From NCBI GenBank assembly GCA_934183045.1, contig CAKPRW010000081.1:1-5829 (forward strand): 5,829 nucleotides of DNA, read 5' to 3'. Source of the DNA: an uncultured Clostridia bacterium (GTDB taxonomy: Bacteria; Bacillota; Clostridia; TANB77; CAG-508). The notes under the pieces are model-generated. The model searched no databases, was not told the DNA's origin, and saw only the letters and a list, made by a program, of their open reading frames with translations. Shown here in pieces: positions 1 through 3,966 of this stretch. Position numbers and translations under genes: made by a program. Numbering within the stretch: position 1 is the stretch's first letter; each line of letters opens with the position of its first letter.

Positions 1-333
1 TCCTGGAGTTACTACTCTAATAACCCCTCTTTTAACGATTCCTTTTGCTGATTTTGGATCCTCTAATTGTTCACAAATCGCAACTTTATGACCTTTTGCA
101 ATTAATTTTGCAACATACACATCTGCCGCATGATGTGGTATACCACACATTGGAGCTCGTTCAGCTTGTCCACAATCTTTTCCTGTTAATGTTAACTCTA
201 GTTCTCTTGATACAGTAACTGCATCATCAAAAAACATTTCATAAAAATCGCCCAAACGATAAAATAATATACAATCCTTGTATTCTTCTTTTGTTTCCAA
301 ATATTTTTGCATCATAGGTGAATATTCTGCCAT
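1..333 (-). CDS. mutS: DNA mismatch repair protein MutS, N-terminal 111 residues (gene continues past left edge)
   Basis: MutS recognises base mismatches and small loops in newly replicated DNA and starts methyl-independent repair with MutL. The visible part is the start of domain I, the mismatch-recognition domain. It has the GDFYEMFFDDA stretch at residues 28-38, with the Phe-x-Glu mismatch-binding pair at F30 and E32, then MCGIPHHAADVY and VAICEQLEDP, and it ends in VIRVVTPG, all in the usual family order. The ATG start is supported by an AAAGGAG lying inside the last codons of the upstream gene, about 10 bases away. Only 5 bases separate the two genes, so translational coupling is likely. 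Family members are usually about 850-950 residues, so most of the gene lies outside the window. The ATPase domain cannot be checked here. The assignment itself is secure. Confidence 0.97.
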   Translation of the reverse strand, partial: MAEYSPMMQKYLETKEEYKDCILFYRLGDFYEMFFDDAVTVSRELELTLTGKDCGQAERAPMCGIPHHAADVYVAKLIAKGHKVAICEQLEDPKSAKGIVKRGVIRVVTPG

Positions 334-338
334 ATTTA

Positions 339-944
339 TTATTCTCCTTTCCCATCTCTTGCTTCAATTGCTTGTTCTACACGAGTAATTTGCTCTTTAT
401 AATGGTTATATGTTTGTTGCTTTTCTTTTTTCTCCCCACTATTTTCAATATCTTGTATTCTCTTTAAAAATTCTTTTCTTCTTACTTGTAATGTATTTTC
501 AATTGTAGGTATGTCCTGTGGTATATACTCTTTTGAAACTTTTAGCATGAAACTCGAGTCTAATTCTTCTCCTTTTTTTAGACTTGTATATCTCTCATAT
601 ATGTCATATAGTTCTTGGTTCAAATTTTTTATCTTTTTGAACCTTCTTTGAATTGTTCTTTTAGTAATACCATATTTTTCTTCCAATTCTGACTGAGAAA
701 TTCCAAATAGTATAGATTCTCTCATTAATTGTTCAAAATCTACTCCTTTTATATCTCGAGGAATGTATGGATATTTAGTATTAAATTCTTTATATAACTC
801 TGGATTTGTTTCTTTCAATATACTAACTTTTCTATATAATGTCTCTAATCCTACACCTTTATCCTTACACAATTTTTTTATATTTGTCTTATCTTTTCTT
901 TTAACAAGTTCAGTTATGAACTCTTCCCATTCTATATTGTTCAA
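339..944 (-). CDS. Unrecognised 201-residue protein with two helix-turn-helix-like repeats, between miaB and mutS
   Basis: I do not recognise this protein as a named family. It contains an internal duplication. Residues 22-60 and 82-120 share the pattern LxxKxG[VI]xxxT[LI]xR[KR], then N[PQ]ELY, and each repeat is followed later by YIP[RQ]DI (residues 60-65 and 140-145). The first part of each repeat looks like a helix-turn-helix with a basic recognition helix, so nucleic-acid binding is plausible. The C-terminal 50 residues are highly charged (EK/RQ rich) and probably form a helix or coiled coil. No membrane segment or signal peptide is seen. The start is TTG, immediately after the miaB TAG, with AGGAG 11 bases upstream inside miaB. 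No ATG occurs before residue 74, so TTG is the only reasonable choice. Its place in the operon hints at a link to tRNA modification or repair, but that is inference only. Confidence 0.85.
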   Translation of the reverse strand: MNNIEWEEFITELVKRKDKTNIKKLCKDKGVGLETLYRKVSILKETNPELYKEFNTKYPYIPRDIKGVDFEQLMRESILFGISQSELEEKYGITKRTIQRRFKKIKNLNQELYDIYERYTSLKKGEELDSSFMLKVSKEYIPQDIPTIENTLQVRRKEFLKRIQDIENSGEKKEKQQTYNHYKEQITRVEQAIEARDGKGE

Positions 945-2351
945 CTACTTTATTACTCCTTTTAAGTACCACATATGCTCAGAAATAATATTTATGTTTT
1001 GCATTGTTCCTATTAAGTTTTCGTCTCCTTCAAAAACAACTACTTTATTGCTATCAGTTCTACCTGTCAACATTTTATCATTGTTTTTGCTTATTCCTTC
1101 AACTAATACTTTTTGAGTTGTATCTAAATATTTTTGATTATTTTGAGCTATTTGGCTTTCTACCAAAGATTTTAATTTATTAAAACGTATATGTTTCACA
1201 TCTTCTGGCACTTGATTTTCCATTCTATCTCCAGGTGTTCCTACTCTTCTTGAATATATAAACATATACACTTGTTCATAATTAACTTTTCTTACAACAT
1301 CTAATGTATCTTCAAACTCTTCATCTGTTTCCCCTGGAAATCCTACAATTATGTCTGTAGATAATGTTAAATTTGGTATGTTGTTTTTCATTTTATCCAC
1401 TAAATCCATATATTGTTCTTTTGTATATTTTCTATTCATTTGTTTTAAAACTTTTGAATTGCCTGCTTGTAGTGGCAAGTGAACTAATTTACATACTTTG
1501 TCACATGATGCAATAGCTTCTATTACATCATCTGTAAAGTCTTTTGGATGAGGTGAAATAAAACGTATTCTTTCTATTCCTTCTATTTTATTTATTTCTT
1601 TTAATAAAGTAGCAAAAGAATTTACCCCCTCAAGTCGAACTCCTTTTTCTCTTTCTGCTCTTAAATATGAATTTACATTTTGTCCAAGTAATGTAATTTC
1701 TTTATATCCTTTATCTGCTAACTCTTTTACTTCATTAATTATATCAATTGGTTGTCTACTTCTTTCTCTACCCCTTACATATGGTACTATACAATAACTA
1801 CAAAAGTTATTGCATCCATTCATTATTGTTACAGATGCTTTGAAATTATTATCTCTTTTTATTGGCAACCCTTCATATATTTTTCCATCAATATCTAAAA
1901 TGTCCTCTTGTTGTTTTTTATCTTTCAGCACTTTATATAAATCTTCTGGAAATTTATGTAATGTATGTGTTCCAAATAAGATATCTACAAATGGATAACT
2001 ACGTTTTATTTTGTCTATTATGTGTTTTTCTTGCATCATGCATCCACCTATTGCTATCAAAATTCCTTTTTCTTCTCTTAATTTTTTTAGTTCTCCTAGT
2101 TTTCCAAATAGTCTTTCTTCCGCATTTTCTCTAACACAACAGGTATTAAATAAGGCTATATCTGCTTTATTTATATCATCAGTTTTTGAATATCCCATTT
2201 CTTCAAGCATTCCACATAGCTTTTCTGAATCATTTTCATTTAATTGACATCCCATTGTTAAAATATTATAAAATTTTTCTTTATTATCATTTATTTCCTT
2301 CACTTTATCTATATATTGTTTCTGTGTTTTTATTTCATTTGATATATTCAA
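945..2351 (-). CDS. miaB: tRNA-2-methylthio-N6-dimethylallyladenosine synthase MiaB
   Basis: MiaB is a radical-SAM enzyme that adds a methylthio group to i6A at position 37 of tRNAs reading UNN codons. With the TTG start at 2351 it has 468 residues, normal for the family. The N-terminal MTTase domain has its three cluster cysteines in MGCQLNENDSE (C35), NTCCVRENAEE (C71) and IGGCMMQE (C104). The radical-SAM motif CNNFCSYC (C180, C184, C187) is followed by IVPYVRGRERSR. Later conserved stretches are LLGQNVNSY, SPHPKDF, HLPLQAGN and DIIVGFPGET. A C-terminal TRAM RNA-binding domain covers roughly residues 405-466. The VRGRERSR and NTCxVRExA forms favour MiaB over MtaB or RimO. A longer frame opens at another TTG (2405), but that lies in the promoter -35 and lacks a ribosome site. 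The TTG at 2351 has GGAGG 7 bases upstream. Confidence 0.96.
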   Translation of the reverse strand: MNISNEIKTQKQYIDKVKEINDNKEKFYNILTMGCQLNENDSEKLCGMLEEMGYSKTDDINKADIALFNTCCVRENAEERLFGKLGELKKLREEKGILIAIGGCMMQEKHIIDKIKRSYPFVDILFGTHTLHKFPEDLYKVLKDKKQQEDILDIDGKIYEGLPIKRDNNFKASVTIMNGCNNFCSYCIVPYVRGRERSRQPIDIINEVKELADKGYKEITLLGQNVNSYLRAEREKGVRLEGVNSFATLLKEINKIEGIERIRFISPHPKDFTDDVIEAIASCDKVCKLVHLPLQAGNSKVLKQMNRKYTKEQYMDLVDKMKNNIPNLTLSTDIIVGFPGETDEEFEDTLDVVRKVNYEQVYMFIYSRRVGTPGDRMENQVPEDVKHIRFNKLKSLVESQIAQNNQKYLDTTQKVLVEGISKNNDKMLTGRTDSNKVVVFEGDENLIGTMQNINIISEHMWYLKGVIK

Positions 2352-2358
2352 TTTTATT

Positions 2359-2363
2359 CCTCC
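2359..2363 (-). promoter_or_regulatory. Ribosome binding site that fixes the miaB TTG start
   Basis: Read on the minus strand, GGAGG lies 7 bases before the TTG at 2351. This is a strong site at ideal spacing. It selects this TTG over the in-frame TTG 54 bases upstream and over any later ATG, the first of which would remove part of the N-terminal domain. Confidence 0.85.
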
Positions 2364-2376
2364 ATTTTCTCTGCAT

Positions 2377-2405
2377 ATTTTATTATATTTTGGCGTTTTT
2401 TGCAA
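2377..2405 (-). promoter_or_regulatory. Putative sigma-A promoter of the miaB operon
   Basis: On the minus strand a -35 TTGCAA (2400-2405) is separated by 17 bases from a -10 TAAAAT (2377-2382). Transcription would begin about 25 bases before the miaB TTG. The -35 matches consensus at 4 of 6 positions and the -10 at 5 of 6. A TATAAT also overlaps the spacer, but it has no -35 at proper distance. The element is part of the tandem repeat, and its second copy has lost 10 bases of spacer. Confidence 0.5.
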
Positions 2406-2509
2406 GAAATTCTTTGTAATAATTTGTATTTCAGTGGTTATTTATTAAAATATTAATTTCTATTTATAAAAAATACCACTTCATTATTTTTATATCATTA
2501 AAAATAGTA

Positions 2510-2538
2510 TTGACATTATGTAGATTCTTTGTTATAAT
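2510..2538 (+). promoter_or_regulatory. Perfect consensus sigma-A promoter of small RNA 1
   Basis: TTGACA (2510-2515) and TATAAT (2533-2538) are separated by exactly 17 bases, with very AT-rich sequence upstream. Both hexamers match consensus completely, so strong constitutive transcription is expected, starting near 2545. Unit 2 keeps both hexamers and the spacing. Confidence 0.9.
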
Positions 2539-2599
2539 ACATCACATACCATACTTTGGTATATGTAACAAGCCAACAAGTCACCGAAAGGAGGCACAT

Positions 2600-2653
2600 A
2601 TGGATATGGTTATAAGAGGAGCTCCCGTTCCATGTTCTTCGCAGAGCAATTAA
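2600..2653 (+). CDS. Possible 17-codon mini-ORF with a very strong ribosome site, inside small RNA 1
   Basis: AGGAGG (2589-2594) lies 5 bases before an ATG that opens a 17-codon frame (MDMVIRGAPVPCSSQSN). Unit 2 has the same AGGAGG, spacing and first two codons. However, AGGAGG sits in the 3' arm of the GAAA-loop hairpin, and the ATG lies in a segment that can pair with the RNA 3' end. Both may therefore be structural elements, or translation may be controlled by folding. The peptide has no recognisable domain and no membrane segment. Confidence 0.3.
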   Translation: MDMVIRGAPVPCSSQSN

Positions 2654-2734
2654 GCTCATCACCCGTAACGCAACGCGCGTATGGTTCTGGTTAAACAGAA
2701 CTTGAAGGAGAGGATCAAGAGAGGAGAAGCAGGT

Positions 2735-2776
2735 ATGTATCACGGAAAATGTCGGTATTGGTCAGGTTTTACTTAA
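2735..2776 (+). CDS. Possible second mini-ORF (13 codons) in small RNA 1
   Basis: AGGAG (2722-2726) lies 8 bases before an ATG that opens MYHGKCRYWSGFT. There is no counterpart at this position in small RNA 2, where the nearest frame (ATG at 3233, 11 codons) has no ribosome site. The core is rich in AGGAG, so this could be chance. Confidence 0.15.
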   Translation: MYHGKCRYWSGFT

Positions 2777-2858
2777 TAAGACCTTTCATGAGTATCTGGA
2801 TATTTTATTCGACAAACAAACGTACCCCCTATTATTTTTTTAGCCATATACAGGCGTA

Positions 2859-2892
2859 GCAGAACTCTTAATTATAAGAGTTCTGCTTTTTT
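2859..2892 (+). terminator. Intrinsic terminator of small RNA 1
   Basis: GCAGAACTCTTA (2859-2870) pairs fully with TAAGAGTTCTGC (2875-2886) around a 4-base loop, followed by TTTTTT (2887-2892). It is a textbook rho-independent terminator and is repeated in unit 2 with one A-to-G change, giving a G-U pair. Confidence 0.95.
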
Positions 2893-2968
2893 ATTGTTTG
2901 AATTAATTTTAGTTCTAAATAAGAATTTTAATTTTTAAAATAAAAAAATAAAGCTTGACTTAATCAAC

Positions 2969-3005
2969 CTCCATTTCACCTGCATATTTTATCGTTTTTT
3001 GCAAG
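2969..3005 (-). other. Orphan relic of the miaB promoter and ribosome site
   Basis: On the minus strand this stretch keeps the TTGCAA box, the TAAAAT box and an AATGGAGG, as in front of miaB. The 10 bases found at 2384-2393 are missing, which shortens the promoter spacer from 17 to 7. No reading frame of useful length follows. It appears to be the non-functional by-product of the tandem duplication. Confidence 0.7.
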
Positions 3006-3081
3006 AAATCCTTTATAATACTTGTATTTCATTGGTTATTTATTAAAATACTAATTCATTATTTATATATTTTGAAAACCA

Positions 3082-3110
3082 TTGACATTATATAAGTTTT
3101 TTGTTATAAT
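3082..3110 (+). promoter_or_regulatory. Perfect consensus sigma-A promoter of small RNA 2
   Basis: TTGACA (3082-3087) and TATAAT (3105-3110) are separated by 17 bases, matching consensus fully as in unit 1. Although the spacer and surroundings have accumulated changes, both boxes and the spacing are intact, which suggests that this copy is still expressed. The start is expected near 3117. Confidence 0.9.
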
Positions 3111-3170
3111 ACGTTGCATACCGTTCTTCGGTATGTGTAACAAGCCAACAGTCACCGAAAGGAGGCATAT

Positions 3171-3206
3171 ATGGACATAAGGAGATCTCTCAGTACACAT
3201 TCTTAG
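3171..3206 (+). CDS. Possible 11-codon mini-ORF in small RNA 2
   Basis: AGGAGG (3160-3165) lies 5 bases before an ATG that opens MDIRRSLSTHS, ending in TAG. The frame lines up with that of copy 1: the distance from the ATG to the shared AGAGCA is 9 bases shorter, a whole number of codons, and the TAG replaces a CAG in copy 1. It may be a shortened homologue of the copy 1 peptide, or neither may be translated. Confidence 0.25.
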   Translation: MDIRRSLSTHS

Positions 3207-3284
3207 AGCACCGGGCCGGGTTGACCCATTGCATGAAAGAAGCAGTACTAAAAGTGAGAAACAATTAGGCCATATATAGGCGCG

Positions 3285-3318
3285 GCAGAGCTCTTAATTA
3301 TAAGAGTTCTGCTTTTTT
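3285..3318 (+). terminator. Intrinsic terminator of small RNA 2
   Basis: GCAGAGCTCTTA (3285-3296) pairs with TAAGAGTTCTGC (3301-3312) with one G-U pair, around loop ATTA, followed by TTTTTT (3313-3318). It is homologous to the terminator of small RNA 1. Confidence 0.95.
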
Positions 3319-3360
3319 ATTGTTTAAATTAGTTTTAAATAAGAATTTTAATTTTTAAAA

Positions 3361-3387
3361 TAAAAAAATAAAGCTTGATTTAATCAA
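3361..3387 (-). terminator. Weak possible terminator of rpmE
   Basis: On the minus strand a short hairpin TTGAT-TAA-ATCAA (3375-3387) is followed by CTTTATTTTTTTA (3361-3373). The stem is only 5 A/T-rich pairs. It lies about 40 bases past the rpmE stop. The same element sits at 2941-2967 in unit 1, where one pair is broken. The strong terminator at 3285-3318 lacks a T run on the minus strand and would not serve rpmE. Confidence 0.35.
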
Positions 3388-3424
3388 ACTCCATTTTATC
3401 AATTTATTATAAATATATCTTAAC

Positions 3425-3625
3425 TTATGCAAGACCATATTTCTTTTTGAATTTATCTGCTCTACCACCAACTGTTTCTTGTCTTAAGTTTCCTGTCCAA
3501 AATGGATGACATTTAGAACAAACATCTACTTTTAAATCTTTTTTTGTTGAACCAACTTCTAAAACATTACCACATGCGCAAGTTATAGTTGTTTGGTTGT
3601 ATTCTGGATGTAAATTTTTTTTCAT
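3425..3625 (-). CDS. rpmE: 50S ribosomal protein L31 (zinc-binding type)
   Basis: L31 is a small protein of the large ribosomal subunit that takes part in the bridge to the small-subunit head. The 66-residue product begins MKKNLHPEY and carries the zinc-ribbon cysteines C16 and C18 (CAC) and C36 and C39 (CSKC). These are followed by the family signature HPFWTG and by a basic C-terminal end, GGRADKFKKKYG. Four cysteines make it the C-plus form, which can act as a zinc store in Gram-positive bacteria. The length is normal. The ATG at 3625 has AGAGGTG about 7 bases upstream. The gene has its own promoter in the 82-base gap after the small membrane protein gene, and it converges on small RNA 2. 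No zinc-regulator site was recognised. Confidence 0.97.
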   Translation of the reverse strand: MKKNLHPEYNQTTITCACGNVLEVGSTKKDLKVDVCSKCHPFWTGNLRQETVGGRADKFKKKYGLA

Positions 3626-3669
3626 TCAAGTTCACCTCTTTCTTAGATTAAATAACATGACTGTTTTTT

Positions 3670-3698
3670 ATAATATCATATTTTATATAATTTTTCAA
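3670..3698 (-). promoter_or_regulatory. Putative sigma-A promoter of rpmE
   Basis: On the minus strand TTGAAA (3693-3698) is separated by 17 bases from TATTAT (3670-3675), each a 5-of-6 match. Transcription would start about 40 bases before the rpmE ATG. The -35 lies about 10 bases beyond the stop of the upstream small gene. Confidence 0.7.
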
Positions 3699-3707
3699 GT
3701 ATATTTT

Positions 3708-3863
3708 TTATTTTTGTTCTTTTTCTTCTTGTTGCATATATTGTGCTGAATATAACATTTCTTTATTTAATGATAATTTATTTACTAATTTTCCCATAAC
3801 ATTGAAAACACACGCAAATATTAAAATTATCATCCCTATTCTTTTCCAGTATTTAGAAAGCAT
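3708..3863 (-). CDS. Small membrane protein of 51 residues, unknown function
   Basis: This short gene has complete expression signals. Its ATG lies 7 bases after AAGGAG (3871-3876), and a perfect consensus promoter lies further upstream. The product starts MLSKYWKR, has one hydrophobic segment at residues 9-23 (IGMIILIFACVFNVM), and ends in a polar tail rich in Gln, Glu and Lys (YMQQEEKEQK). The basic N-terminus and charged tail fit a single-pass protein with the N-terminus inside and the tail outside, but this orientation is inferred. The single cysteine is not in a good lipobox. I do not recognise the family. It lies upstream of rpmE on the same strand and divergently from the VanW-domain gene. 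The promoter, ribosome site and amphipathic layout make it very probably real, and it is easily missed because of its size. Confidence 0.75.
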   Translation of the reverse strand: MLSKYWKRIGMIILIFACVFNVMGKLVNKLSLNKEMLYSAQYMQQEEKEQK

Positions 3864-3896
3864 TATTTTTCTCCTTAAATTAATTCATACATTATA

Positions 3897-3925
3897 ATTA
3901 TACTTTTATTTTTTTAAAATGTCAA
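3897..3925 (-). promoter_or_regulatory. Perfect consensus sigma-A promoter of the small membrane protein gene
   Basis: On the minus strand TTGACA (3920-3925) and TATAAT (3897-3902) are separated by 17 bases. Transcription would start about 25-30 bases before the ATG at 3863. The spacer is almost all A and T. Confidence 0.88.
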
Positions 3926-3966
3926 TAATTTTCTTGTGTTTTGGTTAAACTATCAGTGGTGATTTT

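Larger units (their letters stand above)
2545..2892 (+). ncRNA. Predicted structured small RNA 1, about 350 nt, family unknown
   Basis: The gene runs from a perfect promoter to a strong intrinsic terminator, with no conventional protein gene between. From 5' to 3' it shows a hairpin CATACCA/TGGTAT with loop TACTT (2545-2562), a conserved single-stranded AACAAGCCAACA, and a hairpin GTCACC-GAAA-GGAGGC (2580-2595) with a GNRA loop. The core contains hairpins GAGC/GCTC (2644-2657) and GTTCTG/CAGAAC (2684-2701). ATATGG (2598-2603) can pair with CCATAT (2844-2849), closing the core. The terminator follows. The core is clearly richer in G and C than its surroundings, as expected for a structured RNA in an AT-rich genome. 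No gene lies downstream on this strand, so it is not a leader or riboswitch of a visible gene. I could not match it to tmRNA, RNase P, SRP, 6S or a known riboswitch. Ends are estimated. Confidence 0.75.
2360..2968. repeat. Tandem repeat unit 1 (miaB-rpmE intergenic region, longer copy, 609 bp)
   Basis: This unit begins with CTCCATTT at the miaB ribosome site and ends just before a second CTCCATTT at 2969. It contains, in order, the miaB promoter region on the minus strand, an AT-rich spacer, a sigma-A promoter on the plus strand, a small-RNA gene, its terminator and an A-rich tail ending in AAGCTTGACTTAATCAA. Unit 2 matches it closely in both flanks and at both ends of the RNA gene, but is shorter by 189 bases, almost all in the RNA core. 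Matching by eye includes TTTTTTGCAAGAAAT, GGTTATTTATTAAAATA, TTGTTATAATAC, CACCGAAAGGAGGCA and AAGAATTTTAATTTTTAAAA. Confidence 0.9.
3117..3318 (+). ncRNA. Predicted structured small RNA 2, about 200 nt, paralogue of small RNA 1
   Basis: This is the second copy of the small-RNA gene. The 5' hairpin is CATACCG/CGGTATG (3117-3135) with loop TTCTT. Compared with copy 1, the loop-closing A-T pair has become G-C, a compensatory change that supports a conserved RNA fold. The AACAAGCCAACA segment and the GTCACC-GAAA-GGAGGC hairpin (3151-3166) are kept. ATATATGG (3167-3174) can pair with CCATATAT (3270-3277), giving 8 pairs against 6 in copy 1. The core differs: it holds a GC-rich block CCGGGCCGGG with a GGG-TTGA-CCC hairpin (3218-3227), enclosed by AGTAC/GTACT (3192-3196 with 3245-3249). 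Short similarities to copy 1 remain (TTCTT..AGAGCA; AGAAGCAG). The next downstream gene, rpmE, is on the opposite strand, so this too is a stand-alone transcript. Function unknown. Confidence 0.75.
2969..3388. repeat. Tandem repeat unit 2 (shorter copy, 420 bp)
   Basis: This is the second copy of the miaB-rpmE intergenic region. It starts at the junction CTCCATTT (2969-2976) and ends just before a third CTCCATTT (3389-3396) near the rpmE 3' side. Its left part copies the miaB promoter and ribosome-site region with no miaB gene attached. The order of parts is otherwise the same as in unit 1. It differs by a 10-base deletion in the promoter relic, scattered substitutions, a shorter spacer before the small-RNA promoter and a much shorter RNA core. 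Confidence 0.9.

Noticed and set aside
763..2419. Several plus-strand frames of 62-117 residues opposite miaB and the HTH-like gene
   Set aside because: Their hydrophobic, Leu/Phe/Ser-rich composition is typical of the reverse strand of AT-rich coding genes, they lack ribosome sites, and they overlap secure genes.
2433..2480. Imperfect inverted repeat AGTGGTTATTT / AAATACCACT upstream of the small RNA 1 promoter
   Set aside because: Only partly kept in unit 2, at a different distance from the promoter and with mismatches; too weak to call an operator.
2516..2743. 75-residue open frame on the minus strand across small RNA 1
   Set aside because: It is antisense to the RNA gene, reads through its promoter and conserved hairpins, has no ribosome site, and is not kept in unit 2. 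It is a shadow frame.
2545..3318. The small RNAs as T-box, riboswitch or antibiotic-type attenuation leaders
   Set aside because: The promoter, leader peptide and terminator layout fits superficially, but no plus-strand gene follows either terminator before the convergent rpmE, and no T-box or known riboswitch motif was recognised.
2360..3396. The tandem repeat as a CRISPR array, insertion sequence or integrated element
   Set aside because: There are only two long units, no regular short repeats and spacers, no transposase, no terminal inverted repeats, and the duplicated segment is just the miaB-rpmE intergenic region.
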